A stretch of DNA of 41,735 bases, taken from NCBI GenBank assembly GCA_051453625.1, contig JBOZIK010000001.1, positions 255,337,049-255,378,783 of the forward strand, written 5' to 3'. The first letter of the stretch is position 1. The number at the start of each line of letters is the position of its first letter. The position numbers were made by a program, and so were the translations under genes. The DNA is from Welwitschia mirabilis. Taxonomy: Eukaryota > Gnetophyta > Gnetopsida > Welwitschiales. The notes under the pieces are model-generated. The model made no database searches and was not told where the DNA came from. It was given only the letters and a program-made list of their open reading frames with translations. Positions 24,481-36,470 of this stretch are shown in pieces.

Positions 24481-24696
24481 ATAAAAAAGAGATACCTGAT
24501 TCTATAAATCTAATGCAAATATATATAGTCATTTATAAAGAAGAAAGAGAAACCTAACTAAGTTGAATTGTTAAGAGGGGGGATAAGCTAGATCTAGGTT
24601 GTAGATCTATATGTAAATTGGGAGTTCAAAACTCAATTTTTATGGTAGTATTATAGGTGTCTTAACATGATTTAATATGGAATTAATTATGTTTGA

Positions 24697-24723
24697 NNNN
24701 NNNNNNNNNNNNNNNNNNNNNNN
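24697..24723. other. Assembly gap (27 N)
   Basis: A run of 27 N inside the inferred CACTA interior. Confidence 1.
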
Positions 24724-27700
24724 CTTAAACATGAATTAGAACTAATCTATGTATTTAATTTGCATCTAATGAGTGAAATTTATTATGTATCTAATTAATT
24801 AACAAACAAATGACGTCTATCAAAATTTGTAATTTGCAAGTATCCAAGAGAATTCCACAAATTATTGCTTTATGAACCTAAACTCACTTTTATAAGATGA
24901 GAAATGGAAATATATCTATCTTTTTGTATTTGTTTACATTAAACTTTGTACGAATTTTACATGGCATCACATTTTTTTCCATGCTATCCACATTATTTAT
25001 TATTTTTATCTTATTAAGCCACACAAAATATACTATTCTAATTTACTTGAATGCACTAGTGAATTATTTATTTTTCCCCCTTAAAAATGAGTTTAAGAAA
25101 CTATTATTATAGTTCAACTTTTATATGTTTTAATGGAATATTGGATCTAGTCCTAGTTTTGAAGACAACACCCTTTTATTTGTTTTATACTAATGTTATC
25201 ATTCTTACACAATCTTGAAATGCTAGCAGAATGATCATGAAGAGTTATTTCACATATTTTAATCATATTATGTTGAATTTGAATGTATTTTAATGATGTA
25301 TATAGCTCCTAAAGTTATATATAATGTTTAAAATATATATTTTATAATTTTGGGTCATTGTCATCTCTTTGCCAATGAGTCTTCAACTCATTGACATGAC
25401 TTGTTTTTGATGTTATTCGCTTTTGGGATTATTAGCTTAGAGGTCTTAGGTTTGAGTACTACAATGTGCAGGTTGACTTGTGATTATATCCATGTATTTA
25501 GGACATACTTAATAAAATATTTAATGTTATAATATGAACCAAAGGTAAGATATCCATATCTCTTTGCCAGCTCCCAAGCAAGCAAGGGGTCACAATGGGT
25601 TTGAACCCAATCAGGCATACTAGTGACACTAGCAAGTGTAACACATTCTCCCATAAATTAATTCCCTTAAAAAAATCCATTTCTAATATGGTCTTTTGTA
25701 TTAGTATCTTAGTACTAATCACGATTCATGACTATTAAATGTTAGAAAAAGTGAAGCCAAATATTTCTTTTATACATGTTTCCTTGGTTATAGGTTGTTG
25801 GCTCTATAGGTTCCTTTATTTCACCATGTTTTATAATATATTTTTACGCAATTTATGTTTAGCTAATATTTAGTAAATGTTAACTTAGTGTTATTTTAGA
25901 TGGTAACACTCAAACGAATCTTTAAACAAATGTAAGGGCTAAGGAAATAGATGGATGAGTCTACTATTTTTTTGACTATTGCTTACCTTTTGAAGATAGC
26001 TTATTTCTTTAGGATGTTTCAATTTAATAGCATTTTACACTGTTTCATGAAGCCAGGATAGAAAAAGATTCAAACTATGATAAATTTAAAGGTATTTTTA
26101 CTTGTTGTTCATATTTTGTTTGTTGCATTGTTTTTGTTAAAGCTGCACATTTTACAACATGGTATTTTCCTCTAATATTGTATATCTCTAGTTGAGATCT
26201 CTTCTCTTTGAGCATTCTTTCTCTTAAATATCAAAGTATTAAATAGGTAACTACTTTGGTGACAAGATGCATTTTCTGATTTTGGTGTTATTTCTTCCAA
26301 ATTTGAAATTTGTTATGTGTGACATGGTCAAGGATATGATCAAAAGAGTTATAGAAAAATACCAAAAAAATATAAAATTTGACATTAGTAACTTTTTTAT
26401 CTCATTTATATGGATTTGTACTATCTTTGTAACTAAATTTCACTTAGACTATAGGATTAGTCAAAATTATACTTCAATTTCTTTCCCAAGGCTACCAATT
26501 AGAGGTCAATTCAAGCAAGCTTAAAGTATTCCATGTTTCAAACATAAATGAACTAGTGACAAGGATTTTTTGTTATACCTATTTTAATAAATAGTGAGAT
26601 ACCAATCATGGTTAGATCTCACCATCACCCAATGTAAGATTAATACACACTATTGAGATATAGAACATCTGCCATGAGGATCTTTCATACATCATAATTA
26701 TATCTAATCAATCTATTAATGATTTGTAAATATATCAGCTTTTACAAATATAAGGTGATAAAAAACTACAATTGACTTAAAAAATAACTCTTACATCAAC
26801 TTTTAGAAGATTTGAAAAAAATAGTAAACAATAAAAATCAAAAATCAAAATAAAAGAGCAAAAAAAATTCAATCTAGTTTACCTCTTTCTAGCCTATGTC
26901 CTCAAGAAGCATTAAAAAAAGTTATTTATGGTTTTCCAAATACATATAAGAATCAATTATAGTATCAAAAGTATCCTTAAATCAAGAAAAAATTATCTTT
27001 AAAAATTAATGTATCATTTATTATGTGAAAAAATATAGATGCAAGTGTATTACCATGCAAACAACACAAAAGTATCTTAACTACATGAAGTGGGAAAAAA
27101 AAAAGGAAAAAAGAAAGACACATAAGCCATAACCTAAGTAGATGTATTAACCTTAATAATGCATAAGTTAAATACCACTTGTGTGTAAAATGATTTCATA
27201 CTAACACTTTTCCCCACACAAAACTCTTAACTATGCATAAATACTCACTGTCAATTGTATTATAATCCTAGATATGGCTTAAACATGTAATTAACACTTT
27301 ATGCTAGATCAAAATCCAACTCCCCAAGGTGTGATATCAACATAAACCCTTCTTTTTATTTGAATTTGTAATTACAACTTAGTCCCGTTAATGTAACATT
27401 AGAAAGACATGTTTAACTTCTAATGTAGCTTTACAAAAGGTAAAAGGAAATAAAGATTTGACTTTATAGCTTACTAACTTTAATCTATCCTAGAACATTA
27501 AAAATGGTTTATCTTTAGCTTTTTTTGTTGCGTTTGATAGGAAACTAAATATAAAAGATACATATTTCTTTAAATTTGTTATGGATTATTTTTTGTTTGA
27601 TAAGTACATAAAGTCATTGGATAGTTTTTCATCTCTCTTTAAAGGATACTTTAATATTTTACTTTATTGATTGTTGCTATTATATATAGAACTTTTAATT

Positions 27701-30700
27701 GATTTTTTACTATACCACTTCTTGCTAGCCTTAGGGGAATATAAGAACCATGTTTTATGCTCATAGGATTAGTGATATGATTACATGTTAATCTAAGAAT
27801 TTATTCTATAGACTAAATTTTATATGCCACTCAATTTTTCTTCCCTCTATGTATTTCAATATTCTACTTTAAATAGTACATCAAAGAAAGAGAAGGGTAG
27901 TGTAAATAAGGGGAAAAAATATTAATAGTATACTGAGATCTTTTTAGTATATGTACCATAGCCCATGAATGTCAAACTCTCCATGGTTTTAGTTGAAATC
28001 TTCACATCTTAAGATTAGATTAAAAAAAAGTTTATAAAGATCAAAGTTATTAGATTTCATGTAGGTATTCCACTCTTTAAGTTCAAATAAGTTTAATCAA
28101 GCTTCTGCCACTGTGTTAAATTTTATCATGTGGGGATCAAATCTAAGTTCAACAAGAAATAAAATTTGATGTTAAGCAAGTCCAACAAATCAAAGACAAC
28201 TTTTCAAAAGGAATACATCATTTGAATTGTAAAAATCATATAATAATAAGAAAAGTAATAAAACAACATGAAGTGAAGAATAAAACAGACACATGAAGAG
28301 ATTTGATATGGTAAAAGATGTAGTCCTGAATAAGAATGAGAGGAACACTATAATCACAAATCCAACATTCCAACTTTGTGTATATAAAATAGCATCAATA
28401 ACAATGAAGAGATTTTTACAATTAAAAGATGTAAGATAATAGCAATGAAAAGATGTAATGTAGTAGATGTAGATCAAGACAAAAATAAAAGAGAAACTCG
28501 AAATTTACATTCAACTAGATAGAAATGACAATATGGGACAAGGTTATAATGATAGTGATTAGTATTTTATGAAAATGATGATGATAAACTCATTGGCTTC
28601 ATATCCATAATAGATGGATAGGTTTTATAAATAGGGGAAAAATAGTTGAACCTTATTTTACACAATCATAATTGATTGTATAAGTGCATGTGAGATTTTT
28701 AATTAGAGGTATGAAGATCAAAAACACTAGCTCAATAGAATGAACCTAAGGTAGGTGATGTAGGAAATACACAAATGACAAAAGAAAACTATAAAGGAAT
28801 AATTTTAAAACTAAAACAAAGATAAATTTACATGAATCTATAATTTTATTTTCATGATTAACCTTAATTATTCATGTTTATATTTCATAAACCATAATAA
28901 AAGATGAAAATCCACTAAGATTTACATTAGTAGTGGGGTGTTTTAAATATCATTTAACTCTTTTAACATTTTAGATTAATATAATATACTTATAATAGCA
29001 TGGTGGATAATTAAACTTTTAGATGTATTTTACAACATAGAGCTTATTACTAAGCTATAGTCCTAGCTCAAGGGTTCTTAATCAAGACATTATCCTTATT
29101 AAATATGTTTAGAACTATAAAATATTGTGAAGAATTGAGATCTTAACTTGTCCTTTTTATTATTTGAGTGAAACAATCTTAACTAACTTTGTTATAAGTG
29201 TGATTCATATAGATTGTGTAGAGGATTATGGAAAGTAGCTAAGGGTTGAGATTTTATTTTGTATAATTTTTTATTGAAGTAATAAAACTTTGGCTAATTT
29301 TTTAAAAGATTCTACCCTTATTGATTGTATAAGGTACTATAAAATATGTAAAGAAATAAATATTTATCTTTTATATATTTTGATTAAAGTTATAAAATCT
29401 TCATTATGTCACCTATATATGTTTTTAGTTCACATTGAAAGTTATATTGAAAAAGTCCTATGTTCTTTATTCCTAAGAATAAATGCTTATTTCTTAAGTA
29501 CTTTTCTATTTCCTTGGAAGAAGAGTTCTTTCAAAACTCTTGAATAATAAATTTAATCATACATCACATATTTATAAAAAGTATTTGATTCAATGTATGC
29601 AATGAAGGAAATTTCTTGATTTAGTTGTGTTTGGCCATCATAAACAAATGTGAAATTAGAAACAAAAAACACTAAAGGCTACCTAAAATATGACAATGAA
29701 ATATTGTGAAACTTCTTAATCTTAGCATAAGGTCATGCTCTAAGGGAAATGAAATCTAGTGTTTTGGAATAGCAATGGAAAGAGAAACATATTCAATCAT
29801 TGAATTTTGTAAATCAACAGAATGAATTATAATATGAAACTACTAAAATTATAAGAGTAAACCTAGTTAATATGTATAAGCATAGCCCACCATATCCACT
29901 ATAGTCAGGTCCATCTCCCATTCCTATGATGGGTGTCTAAAGAGTAGAGGTAATAGTAGCAGCCATTAGTGAAGAAACACACTCTAACACTATTGCAAAT
30001 AAACTTAAAACTTGCAAAATGATAGCACTCTTAAAGACCTATCAACAAGAAACTAGTAAATAAATTTTAACGTATACAAAAGATACATAAACATAAACAT
30101 CAAAGATTAAAAGCAAAGAAATAGTAAATACAAAGAAGATGACATGGCACATTACAAAAACATTTGAATAAAAAAGAAAATGTAATTTTAATAAATAATT
30201 TGCAAGTTGCAATCAATGCATTATAGAGGAACATGTAAAGAACTAAATGAAAAATTCAAATTTTGATTAAAAACTTGTATGCTGATGAAGCAATAATTAA
30301 AGAAAATATTTATTTAGGAAACCTAAATCCTCTTCAATATGAATCAAGGATAAAAGAATAAAAATAAATAAGCAAAATATTTATTGTAAATCATCAGGAT
30401 AATAAGTGAAAGTTGTTTTGAAAGTAAACTAAAAACCATTAATGAAAGACTTAGATAATGAGAAAAATGCTAAAGTGAAAGTAATAAGAAGAGAAAATAT
30501 GATGTATAAATAATTCAATGACCAATTTGGTAAGCTAAATAAGGTTGTATAATGCCTCTAAACCATCATAGTAGTAATTTACTCACCACTTTAAATATTA
30601 CTATTGCAATAGCATGTATTCTAAAAATTTTCAAGTCCTTCACTACTCAATCTGATTAAGTTATTTGTAATAGATAAGGAGTTTTCCAAGGATTTTCTTT

Positions 30701-31129
30701 AATGACATTGCATAAATGATGACAAAGAGAAAACTCAAAAGGAATTCTATTTTGCAAATTCTAAAAAATAGTGAAGAAGCCAAGAGTGCTTCATCTTTCT
30801 TAAGAAGGTAGTCTTAAACCCTTTATCTCTAAGTCCAACATACACTAAACCAAATTACTCTGTGGGATTACATAGAGATTTCCATTTGATCATCATCATA
30901 GCCCATGATTTATGGAAGCTAATTGAAATAACCCAACAATTCACTAAGAAAATAATGATAATACTTCAAACTAATCTTCTTCTTTATCAAATGTTATAAA
31001 AAGGGCAAGAAAGCAATCATGGATGCTTTGATGTAGCTCAAGATCTACAAGTGCCTAACAAAAATGATATATGATCAAATATATGTATATATGCATATTA
31101 AATAGTTTTAAAAATTTTTCCCTACTATT
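24724..31129. other. CACTA interior, right arm, unassigned AT-rich DNA
   Basis: About 6.4 kb with no gene I can support. Short open frames at 24897-25112, 26267-26524 and 29290-29547 (+) and 25498-25722 and 28190-28477 (minus) are hydrophobic, low-complexity translations of AT-rich DNA with no family resemblance. The word GGGTTTGAACCC near 25593 looks like a tRNA T-arm but lacks the other arms. Other transposons may be nested here but have no visible ends. Confidence 0.4.
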
Positions 31130-31386
31130 ATTTATTCTCATTAACTGTCATGTATTACTTTCTTCACTTACTTTAATGATAGTTTTTAGCCATCATTGTA
31201 TTCAACTTTAATAAGGATTATTATTTGTTAGTATGGTCTATTTTAATGACTAGTTAAATACTTTAATTTAATTTTTTAAATTTATGATGGATTTTAACAT
31301 TATAAATCTAAAAAATCATTGTTAAATCAATGATGATTGAGAACTATCATTAATAGTTATCATTAAAAGTAAATTTTATTGTAATG
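31130..31386. repeat. CACTA right subterminal repeat region and terminus
   Basis: The stretch holds AATGATAGTTTTTAGCCATCATTG, TTTATGATGGATTTTAAC, CAATGATGATTGAG and CTATCATTAATAGTTATCATT, ending ATTTTATTGTAATG. Read from the outside inward on the minus strand it begins CATTACAATAAAATTTAC, which fits a decayed CACTA terminus (CACTACAA...). It mirrors the left arm at 15.2-15.56 kb in motif type and density. Confidence 0.65.
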
Positions 31387-31806
31387 GAAAAGCTAGAAAA
31401 AAAATAAAATAGAAGAAAAATAAAAGATTTGAAATCCCCTAAAACTAAATTAAAAAATAATAAATACCAAAAAATAGTCCTAAATATTAATGAGAAAAAC
31501 TCCAAAAGAAACAATTTATATTCAAAAGTAGTGGCAACCTAGGAGGCAAGAAAAATAAAGGTCTTTTTACTCATATTTTTCTTAATCAAACTCATGACTA
31601 AATCCTTCCTTTTTGAATATCTCTTTAAGTTTTGATAGTAACTCTAAGGAGGATTTTAATAGCTAGGATAACTTAAAATCTAACAATTATGATTAGTTTC
31701 ACATAGGAAATTTAAAGGTAGTTCTTAGAAAAAATGTAAACTAAGAAAAAAATGGAAACCCAACCCACCCTCCACCAAAAGAAAAAAAAAATTAAAAGGA
31801 GGGGGA

Positions 31807-31838
31807 GGAAGAAGAAGAAGAAGAATAAGAAGAAGAAG
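31807..31838. repeat. (GAA)n microsatellite
   Basis: About ten GAA/AGA units, interrupted once by TAA, preceded by a GGGGGAG run. Confidence 0.95.
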
Positions 31839-32667
31839 TTAGAAGGGTGGGGTTTTAGTGGTAAACAATAAAGCTAAGTGAAGAGAAAGAGATTCCACTA
31901 TTATTCTCAATCCCCTTCTCATTTATAGTAGTAGAATAAAAGCCAAAAATAGTAGCGACAACAATAACAACATTAATGATAATGGCATCATTACCACTAA
32001 TAGTGTAGAAATAGTAGTAGAAACATTGACAGTAGTATCAAGAAAATCAAAGGCATCAGTAATAACAACAATAATAGAAACAACTATGGGAGGAAGAAAA
32101 GCTATAAAATTAAATGGCTACTTTAGATTATACAAATTACTATTCCATTCTAGGGTTTCTTCCATAGCTCTAATAACTATAATAAAAAAATAAATATAAG
32201 AAGATAGTTATGAAATAAAAACCAAGTAATAATTTGAGTAATATATAGTATGTTGAAGAAAGAATAAGGACATTAACAATTCCTTATATATCTAACTTTA
32301 CTTACCCTTTTTAATGATGAATATGATAGGGCAAAAAGTGTTCAAATACCAAATGCAAAAGAAGAGCAAGAAGGAAAAAATCCAAAGCAATATTTTTATT
32401 TATCCTCACTTATTTTTACATTAGGGATTACTTTTATAGGTAAGTGTACATAATTAAGTTTCTATTAGGGTTTTCACTTTTCATAAGTATGGTACTTTGA
32501 TATGATTTATTATTGCCCTAGCAATTCTATCGTCAATGTGGAAATACAGTTTCTTAAAGAAATCAGAGTGTTTAGAGGACATCTTTAGAAATGTAGCCTA
32601 CAATAAAACCTCCCAAAAAGAAGTCACCATGTAAGATAACTACTCCATAGAGAAGTAGTTGGATTTT

Positions 32668-32786
32668 TCTACACATCCCATAACAATAGGATTTATGCAT
32701 CACACATCTTGTAATGCTAGAAAACATTGTACTACACATCCTGTAGCATTAAGAAAAGTTATACTACATATGCCATAGTACTAGGC
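32668..32786. repeat. Degenerate ~33-bp tandem repeat, four copies
   Basis: Four imperfect units share the pattern ACACATCCTGTAGCATTAAGAAAA...ACT: near 32671 (ACACATCCCATAACAATAGG), 32701 (ACACATCTTGTAATGCTAG), 32734 (ACACATCCTGTAGCATTAAG) and 32765 (ACATATGCCATAGTACTAGG). Their divergence implies an old expansion. Confidence 0.75.
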
Positions 32787-33099
32787 TTGAGAAAGGCTTT
32801 TTAAATTAATTCTAAAAATTAAATAAAGCCCATTATTTACAATAAAATAAGTTATATTAACTCATGATTAATCCTATATTATATTAAATATTTAGGAGTT
32901 TTTCTCAACTAAGTTACTTTATTTAAGTATCATTTATTAGTTTTGTAGTTTAATGGTGTACTGGTGCACTAAATTCATATTGTTTGAGTCCCTTAAATCT
33001 ATAGATTAAATTCCATCTACCATTTTCTTCAAGTGCATAATATTATGACTTAGACCCACTAATTATGTAGAATGAAGTCTTTAAAAGAGATTAATTTAC

Positions 33100-33686
33100 T
33101 ATCAATAATTAGATAAAGTTCATCCTCATTATCAAGAGATGCATCATAGCTCTAACTAATTCTAGTTTTTTTTCCTTTTCATCATTATGAACACCATGTA
33201 GAGTAGATTTTAACCAAGTAATTTGTTTTTATCTTTGATTTAGGTCAACATTTTCAGCAGCACAATCTAATGAGTTATTACTAGAATCATGTTCATATGT
33301 CTTAAGAATACAAAGAAGCTTACTTCCTCTAGGTTTTATAATGGAAAAACCCTTTTTATTAGAAGGAACTAAGAATTTAAGATTAGTGGATACATCTCAT
33401 CCTTTAATCATAGTACATTGAGCATTTAAAAGTTATACAGGATAAGAGAAAGGATATAACCTAGAAATATCAGGCTAAGTACATCCTATGAGATTTCAAA
33501 GAAGATAACATCATGAGAAATGATGATCTTACAATGCTTAGAAATAAACACATGATATTCTTTCTAACTAGTTGGATATCCCACAAAAATGCCAACACAA
33601 GCATGTACATCAAGCTTATCATAATCTTTAGTAGGAATATGGACATAAAACTTACATCCAAATACTTGAAGATGGTTTAGAGTAGG
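33100..33686 (-). mobile_element. Element 2, part B: integrase C-terminal side of an interrupted copia relic
   Basis: On the minus strand from 33686 downward, a frame reads FGCKFYVHIPTKDYDKLD and then GIFVGYPTS, followed by YHVFISKHCKI and SHDVIFFE with two stops. These are the FGCxxYVHxP, KCIFxGY and SRDVxFxE blocks that end a copia integrase. The frame is the direct continuation of the minus-strand integrase frame that stops at 40024, on the other side of element 3. Below about 33450 the frame is degraded (acidic stretches, DCAAENVDLNQ) and the end of the element is not defined. The 63-codon open frame at 33470-33661 is a shadow in a neighbouring frame. Confidence 0.85.
33682..33686. repeat. 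Target site duplication of element 3, left copy (GTAGG)
   Basis: GTAGG directly abuts the left LTR and matches GTAGG at 40024-40028, which abuts the right LTR. Five bases is the usual duplication size for copia elements. Confidence 0.85.
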
Positions 33687-34832
33687 TGTTCATAGAATAT
33701 TGATGAGCTTCTATAATTTTCTTAATTGAATTGAAGACATCTTTGAATCTTTAAGACATCTCTCATGTACATATACATCTACGATGTATTAAACATCTTT
33801 ATAGAATGCAAATGTTCTAACAGAGTATGTCTTTCATCTATTAGACATATTCACTAAATGTATTTCTATTTATAGAAGATATATTTGATGTTTTAAAGAC
33901 ATATTTGAGATCTGTGGATGTCTTTGATGCTAAAAATGTCTCTCTTAAAAGTTAAGTTATTTGAATCTTGTAACTAGATAGATGTCTCTAAGTTTGAAAG
34001 ATAGCTTTTAAGAATATTAAAGATGTGTAATATTTTGAAGATGCATTTCCTACAACTACCATTGAACTACATAAAACTTGTGTTCTCTTATTATAATTTT
34101 GGGTCCAAATATTTAATAATGATATTAGCCACCTCAAAAAATATAAGATAATCTTCCAAACAAGATTTTGCATCACTTTTTTCTAGTTGGATCTTCAAGG
34201 AATTCCGTTCTTGATCTAAAACTTTCATGTATTTAATATTTATAAAAATAGTATCTCTTTACTTATTCCTTTAAAAAGAACATTCTAAAACTTTAAAATA
34301 AGAGAAAATATCCTTTTCATGTAACATGCAACTTGAAATGTTTAATTTTCAACCTCACATCACTAATTATTCAATATTTCCATTTAAAATATAGTAATTC
34401 TTAAATAGATATGTGAATTATTTTTAAATATAAAAAATAAAAACAAAACACTTCAATAAATTTTTTTAATTATTTATTACAAACACACATATGAGTGAAT
34501 TCAAGTAGGATTCAAGCATTATTAAAGAAAAATAGATGAAATCATCAAGCAAAGACCATGAAAATTTTTAGCAAAAGGTCTCTAGCATTTCATTCATCTC
34601 TTCAAGAAGCATTGATCATGAATTTCTACATTAATATTGTGATTATGTAAAAGAGTTTGGAGTCATTCCTCTTTCTCTAATCTATGTGGGATATAACAAT
34701 TTATAAGAGATAGTAATATCACTTTGTAACATAAAGCATTGTAATCTCATAAATTTTAAAACAACAACATTAAGACATAATCATGAAACCAAATATATGA
34801 TGTGTTGACATTGGATCACATTGATATCAATA
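33687..34832 (-). repeat. Element 3, 3' LTR (left copy)
   Basis: This copy aligns along its length with 38912-40023. Landmarks shared by both are TTGATGAG near the left edge, GAAGACATCTTTGAA, CACTAAATGTATTTCTAT, GATGTTTTAAAGA, TTGGGTCCAAAT-like, TCAAGGAA, ACATTCTAAAAC, ATGTAACATGCAACTTGAAA, AAATAGAT, GTGGGATATAA, and a right end CATTG...ATCAATA. The LTR is unusually dense in GACATCT and GATGTCT words in both orientations. It holds no credible gene; the 62-codon frame at 33988-34176 is chance. Confidence 0.92.
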
Positions 34833-35356
34833 ATCCCTTCTTTGGGACAATATGGATATTAGATGCTATATATAAAAGTATCATGTTTGATTTAAAGATG
34901 AAGTGCTCCATTTTATAAATTGACATATTCTTTGTCAACACATCATCAAATTGTTCATTAATAGAAATATGATTAGGCATGATCACTTTAACCTTTATAT
35001 TTTCCTTCATAAAGTAATATTTAATTTCAATATGCTTACTCTTCTTATGAAAAGTGATCATGAGAAAGCATTATGGATATCATATTATTCAAAAACATGT
35101 GAGTGGTATTATTACTTCCACCTGCAACTATTTAAATAATTCTAAAATCCATAAAGTATATTGGAAAGAGTTATCCATGGAGATGCATTCATCTTTGATA
35201 GAGGAAAGAGACACAAATGTTTATTTCCTTGACTTCGAACAGATTAGGTTTCTCCCATGAAAGATAATGGAATCAAAAGTTGATTTTCTATTTTCAATGA
35301 ATCCACCCTAATTAGCATCATAATTACAGTGAATATCTTCATCTTCTTTTTTAAAT
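34816..35356 (-). pseudogene. Element 3 RNase H domain
   Basis: From 35356 downward on the minus strand: NYDAN (family YSDADWAG block), ENRKSTFDS (family DRRSTSG block), GRNLICSKSRK (family ISWSSKKQ block), a degraded middle, then the open frame 34816-35061 with KSKHIEIKYYFMKE (family RTKHIDIxYHFIRE) and FDDVLTKNMSIYKMEHF (family LADIFTKPL...). RNase H removes the RNA strand during reverse transcription. The frame ends inside the first bases of the LTR, which is normal for copia. Several stops and at least one frame shift precede the last open frame. Confidence 0.88.
34833..34843 (-). promoter_or_regulatory. Element 3 polypurine tract
   Basis: On the minus strand AAAGAAGGGAT lies directly before the 3' LTR, where plus-strand DNA synthesis is primed in retrotransposons. 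Confidence 0.75.
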
Positions 35357-36330
35357 TCAAGCCCAACTGTGAGTGTGCCAAGTACATATCTTATGAGATG
35401 TTTCAAAGCAATAAGATGGCTTTTTTGGTTTAAACATATATCTGGGCATAAATGATGTTTCAAATTTAATATCAAGACTTGTATTAGATATTAATCTTAA
35501 GGAACCTATTACAGATCTATAAAGAAAAGCATTTACCATCCTTGAAGAGTCTTTCCTTTCAATTCTAGGATTTTGATGTAGTGGTGTAATGGCTAGCTTT
35601 GCTTCAAGTATCTCATATTTTTTCTTCATGGCTTATGGAAATTTTGATTAATCTACAATCATGAAGTCTTTATCTTGATCAATTTAAATGCTCAAAAAAT
35701 ATTTAAGGACGCCAAGATATTTCATTTCAAATACATTTTTCATCTTTGTCTTAAAGTTCTCAACCATTTTTTCATAGGTAGTAAAGAATACTATATCATT
35801 AACATAAATTAATATAATAATAAAATCATCATTTGAGTGTTTAAAATATAATGTTTGCTTTAAAATACATGCTTCGTAGTCTTTTCCAATCAAGTAACCA
35901 CTGATTCTTCTAAATCAAGATTTGAAGCTTTCTTGAGGCCTTAAAGAGCTTTTATAAGCTTGCAAACTTCTTCTAAATTTCCATTTAAACATGCATTATT
36001 CAAATTCACTTCATGTGAAAAATATCCTTCATGGATAGCTATAAAATTATGAGTTTTATAGTTTCAAACTTGGCAACTAGTGCAAAATATCTTCATAGTC
36101 AATGTGCTTCTTTTTATTATATACTCTATTAGCTAGCCTTGTTTTGTAACTTGTGATAATGCATTTTTCTTTCTTTTGTCTTTTGAAAATACATTTGAAG
36201 TCAATGACTTTCTTTTCTTTGGTCTGTTCACAAGTTCTTATGTGTCATTTTTTTTGTATTGCATGTATTTCCTTATTCATTACTTCTCTTCAAATTGAAA
36301 ACTTAAGCACTTGATCAACTAGTTTGGTTC
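35357..36330 (-). pseudogene. Element 3 reverse transcriptase domain
   Basis: On the minus strand, TWELV-like wording (near 36230), then VNLNNACLNGNLEE (about 35960-36010; family VNNAFLHGDLEE), LKKAS (family YGLKQAS), then the open frame 35684-35893 with IILIYVNDIVFF and FEMKYLGVLKYFLSI (family YVDD and FEMxxLGxLxYFLGI). The catalytic YVDD motif reads YVND, so one of its two metal-binding Asp residues is lost. After a frame change the open frame 35357-35629 continues with PRIERKDSSRMVNAFLYRSV, then IGSLRLISNT (family YRSxIGSLxYLxNTRPDI) and a KPKKP block. The enzyme copies the element RNA into DNA; this copy is dead. Confidence 0.92.
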
Positions 36331-36470
36331 ATCAATCAAGGCTAAATATGCTACATGAAATATGGTCATCCTCCTTATAAATATTCTCTAAAATTGTATC
36401 AAACATTTGAGAAGGTGGATGTCCTCTAATAATTCTTAATGGCATAGATGGCTAAGAAGTAATGGATTAA

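Larger units (their letters stand above)
15209..31386 (-). mobile_element. Probable large decayed CACTA (En/Spm) transposon
   Basis: Three observations support one element. A TNP2-type transposase remnant lies on the minus strand at 18.6-20.2 kb. DNA near 15.24-15.56 kb and 31.13-31.38 kb is dense in GATGGATAAAAA, CCATCATAAA and AATGATAG-type words in both orientations, typical of CACTA subterminal regions. The right edge reads ATTTTATTGTAATG at 31373-31386, one base from the classical TTGTAGTG end, and the left edge near 15209-15222 reads AACTTATAATAAAG, a decayed match to its complement. The left boundary is uncertain by tens of bases, and no 3-bp target duplication could be fixed. The 16-kb length is large but within the range known for plant CACTA elements; later insertions inside it are likely. 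Confidence 0.6.
31387..33099. other. Unassigned sequence with low-complexity patches
   Basis: No gene is recognised. The stretch between 31920 and 32100 has a loose trinucleotide rhythm (AGTAGTAG, ACAACAATAACAACA, AATAGTAGTAG) like an expanded and decayed microsatellite. If element 2 once continued on this side with reverse transcriptase, it is no longer visible: I found no YVDD-like block on the minus strand here. Confidence 0.45.

Noticed and set aside
25560-25630. GGGTTTGAACCC resembling a tRNA T-arm or a SINE B box
   Set aside because: No A box, anticodon arm or acceptor stem at the right distance; the word is a self-complementary coincidence or part of an unidentified repeat.
28190-28477. 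95-codon hydrophobic minus-strand open frame
   Set aside because: Phe/Tyr/Leu-rich translation of A-rich plus-strand DNA with no motif; no coding signal on either side.
31523-31541. TCAAAAGTAGTGGCAACC resembling TCAAAAGTAGGGGGAACC at 15177-15194 as a long target duplication flanking the CACTA element
   Set aside because: CACTA elements make 3-bp duplications and the match is over 130 bases outside the inferred right end, so it is probably coincidence.
33470-33661. 63-codon minus-strand open frame starting MDVSFMS
   Set aside because: It is a neighbouring-frame shadow of the true integrase C-terminal frame (FGCKFYVHIP...), which has two stops.
34951-35260. Plus-strand open frames of 62 and 68 codons
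   Set aside because: They are antisense to the RNase H remnant of element 3.
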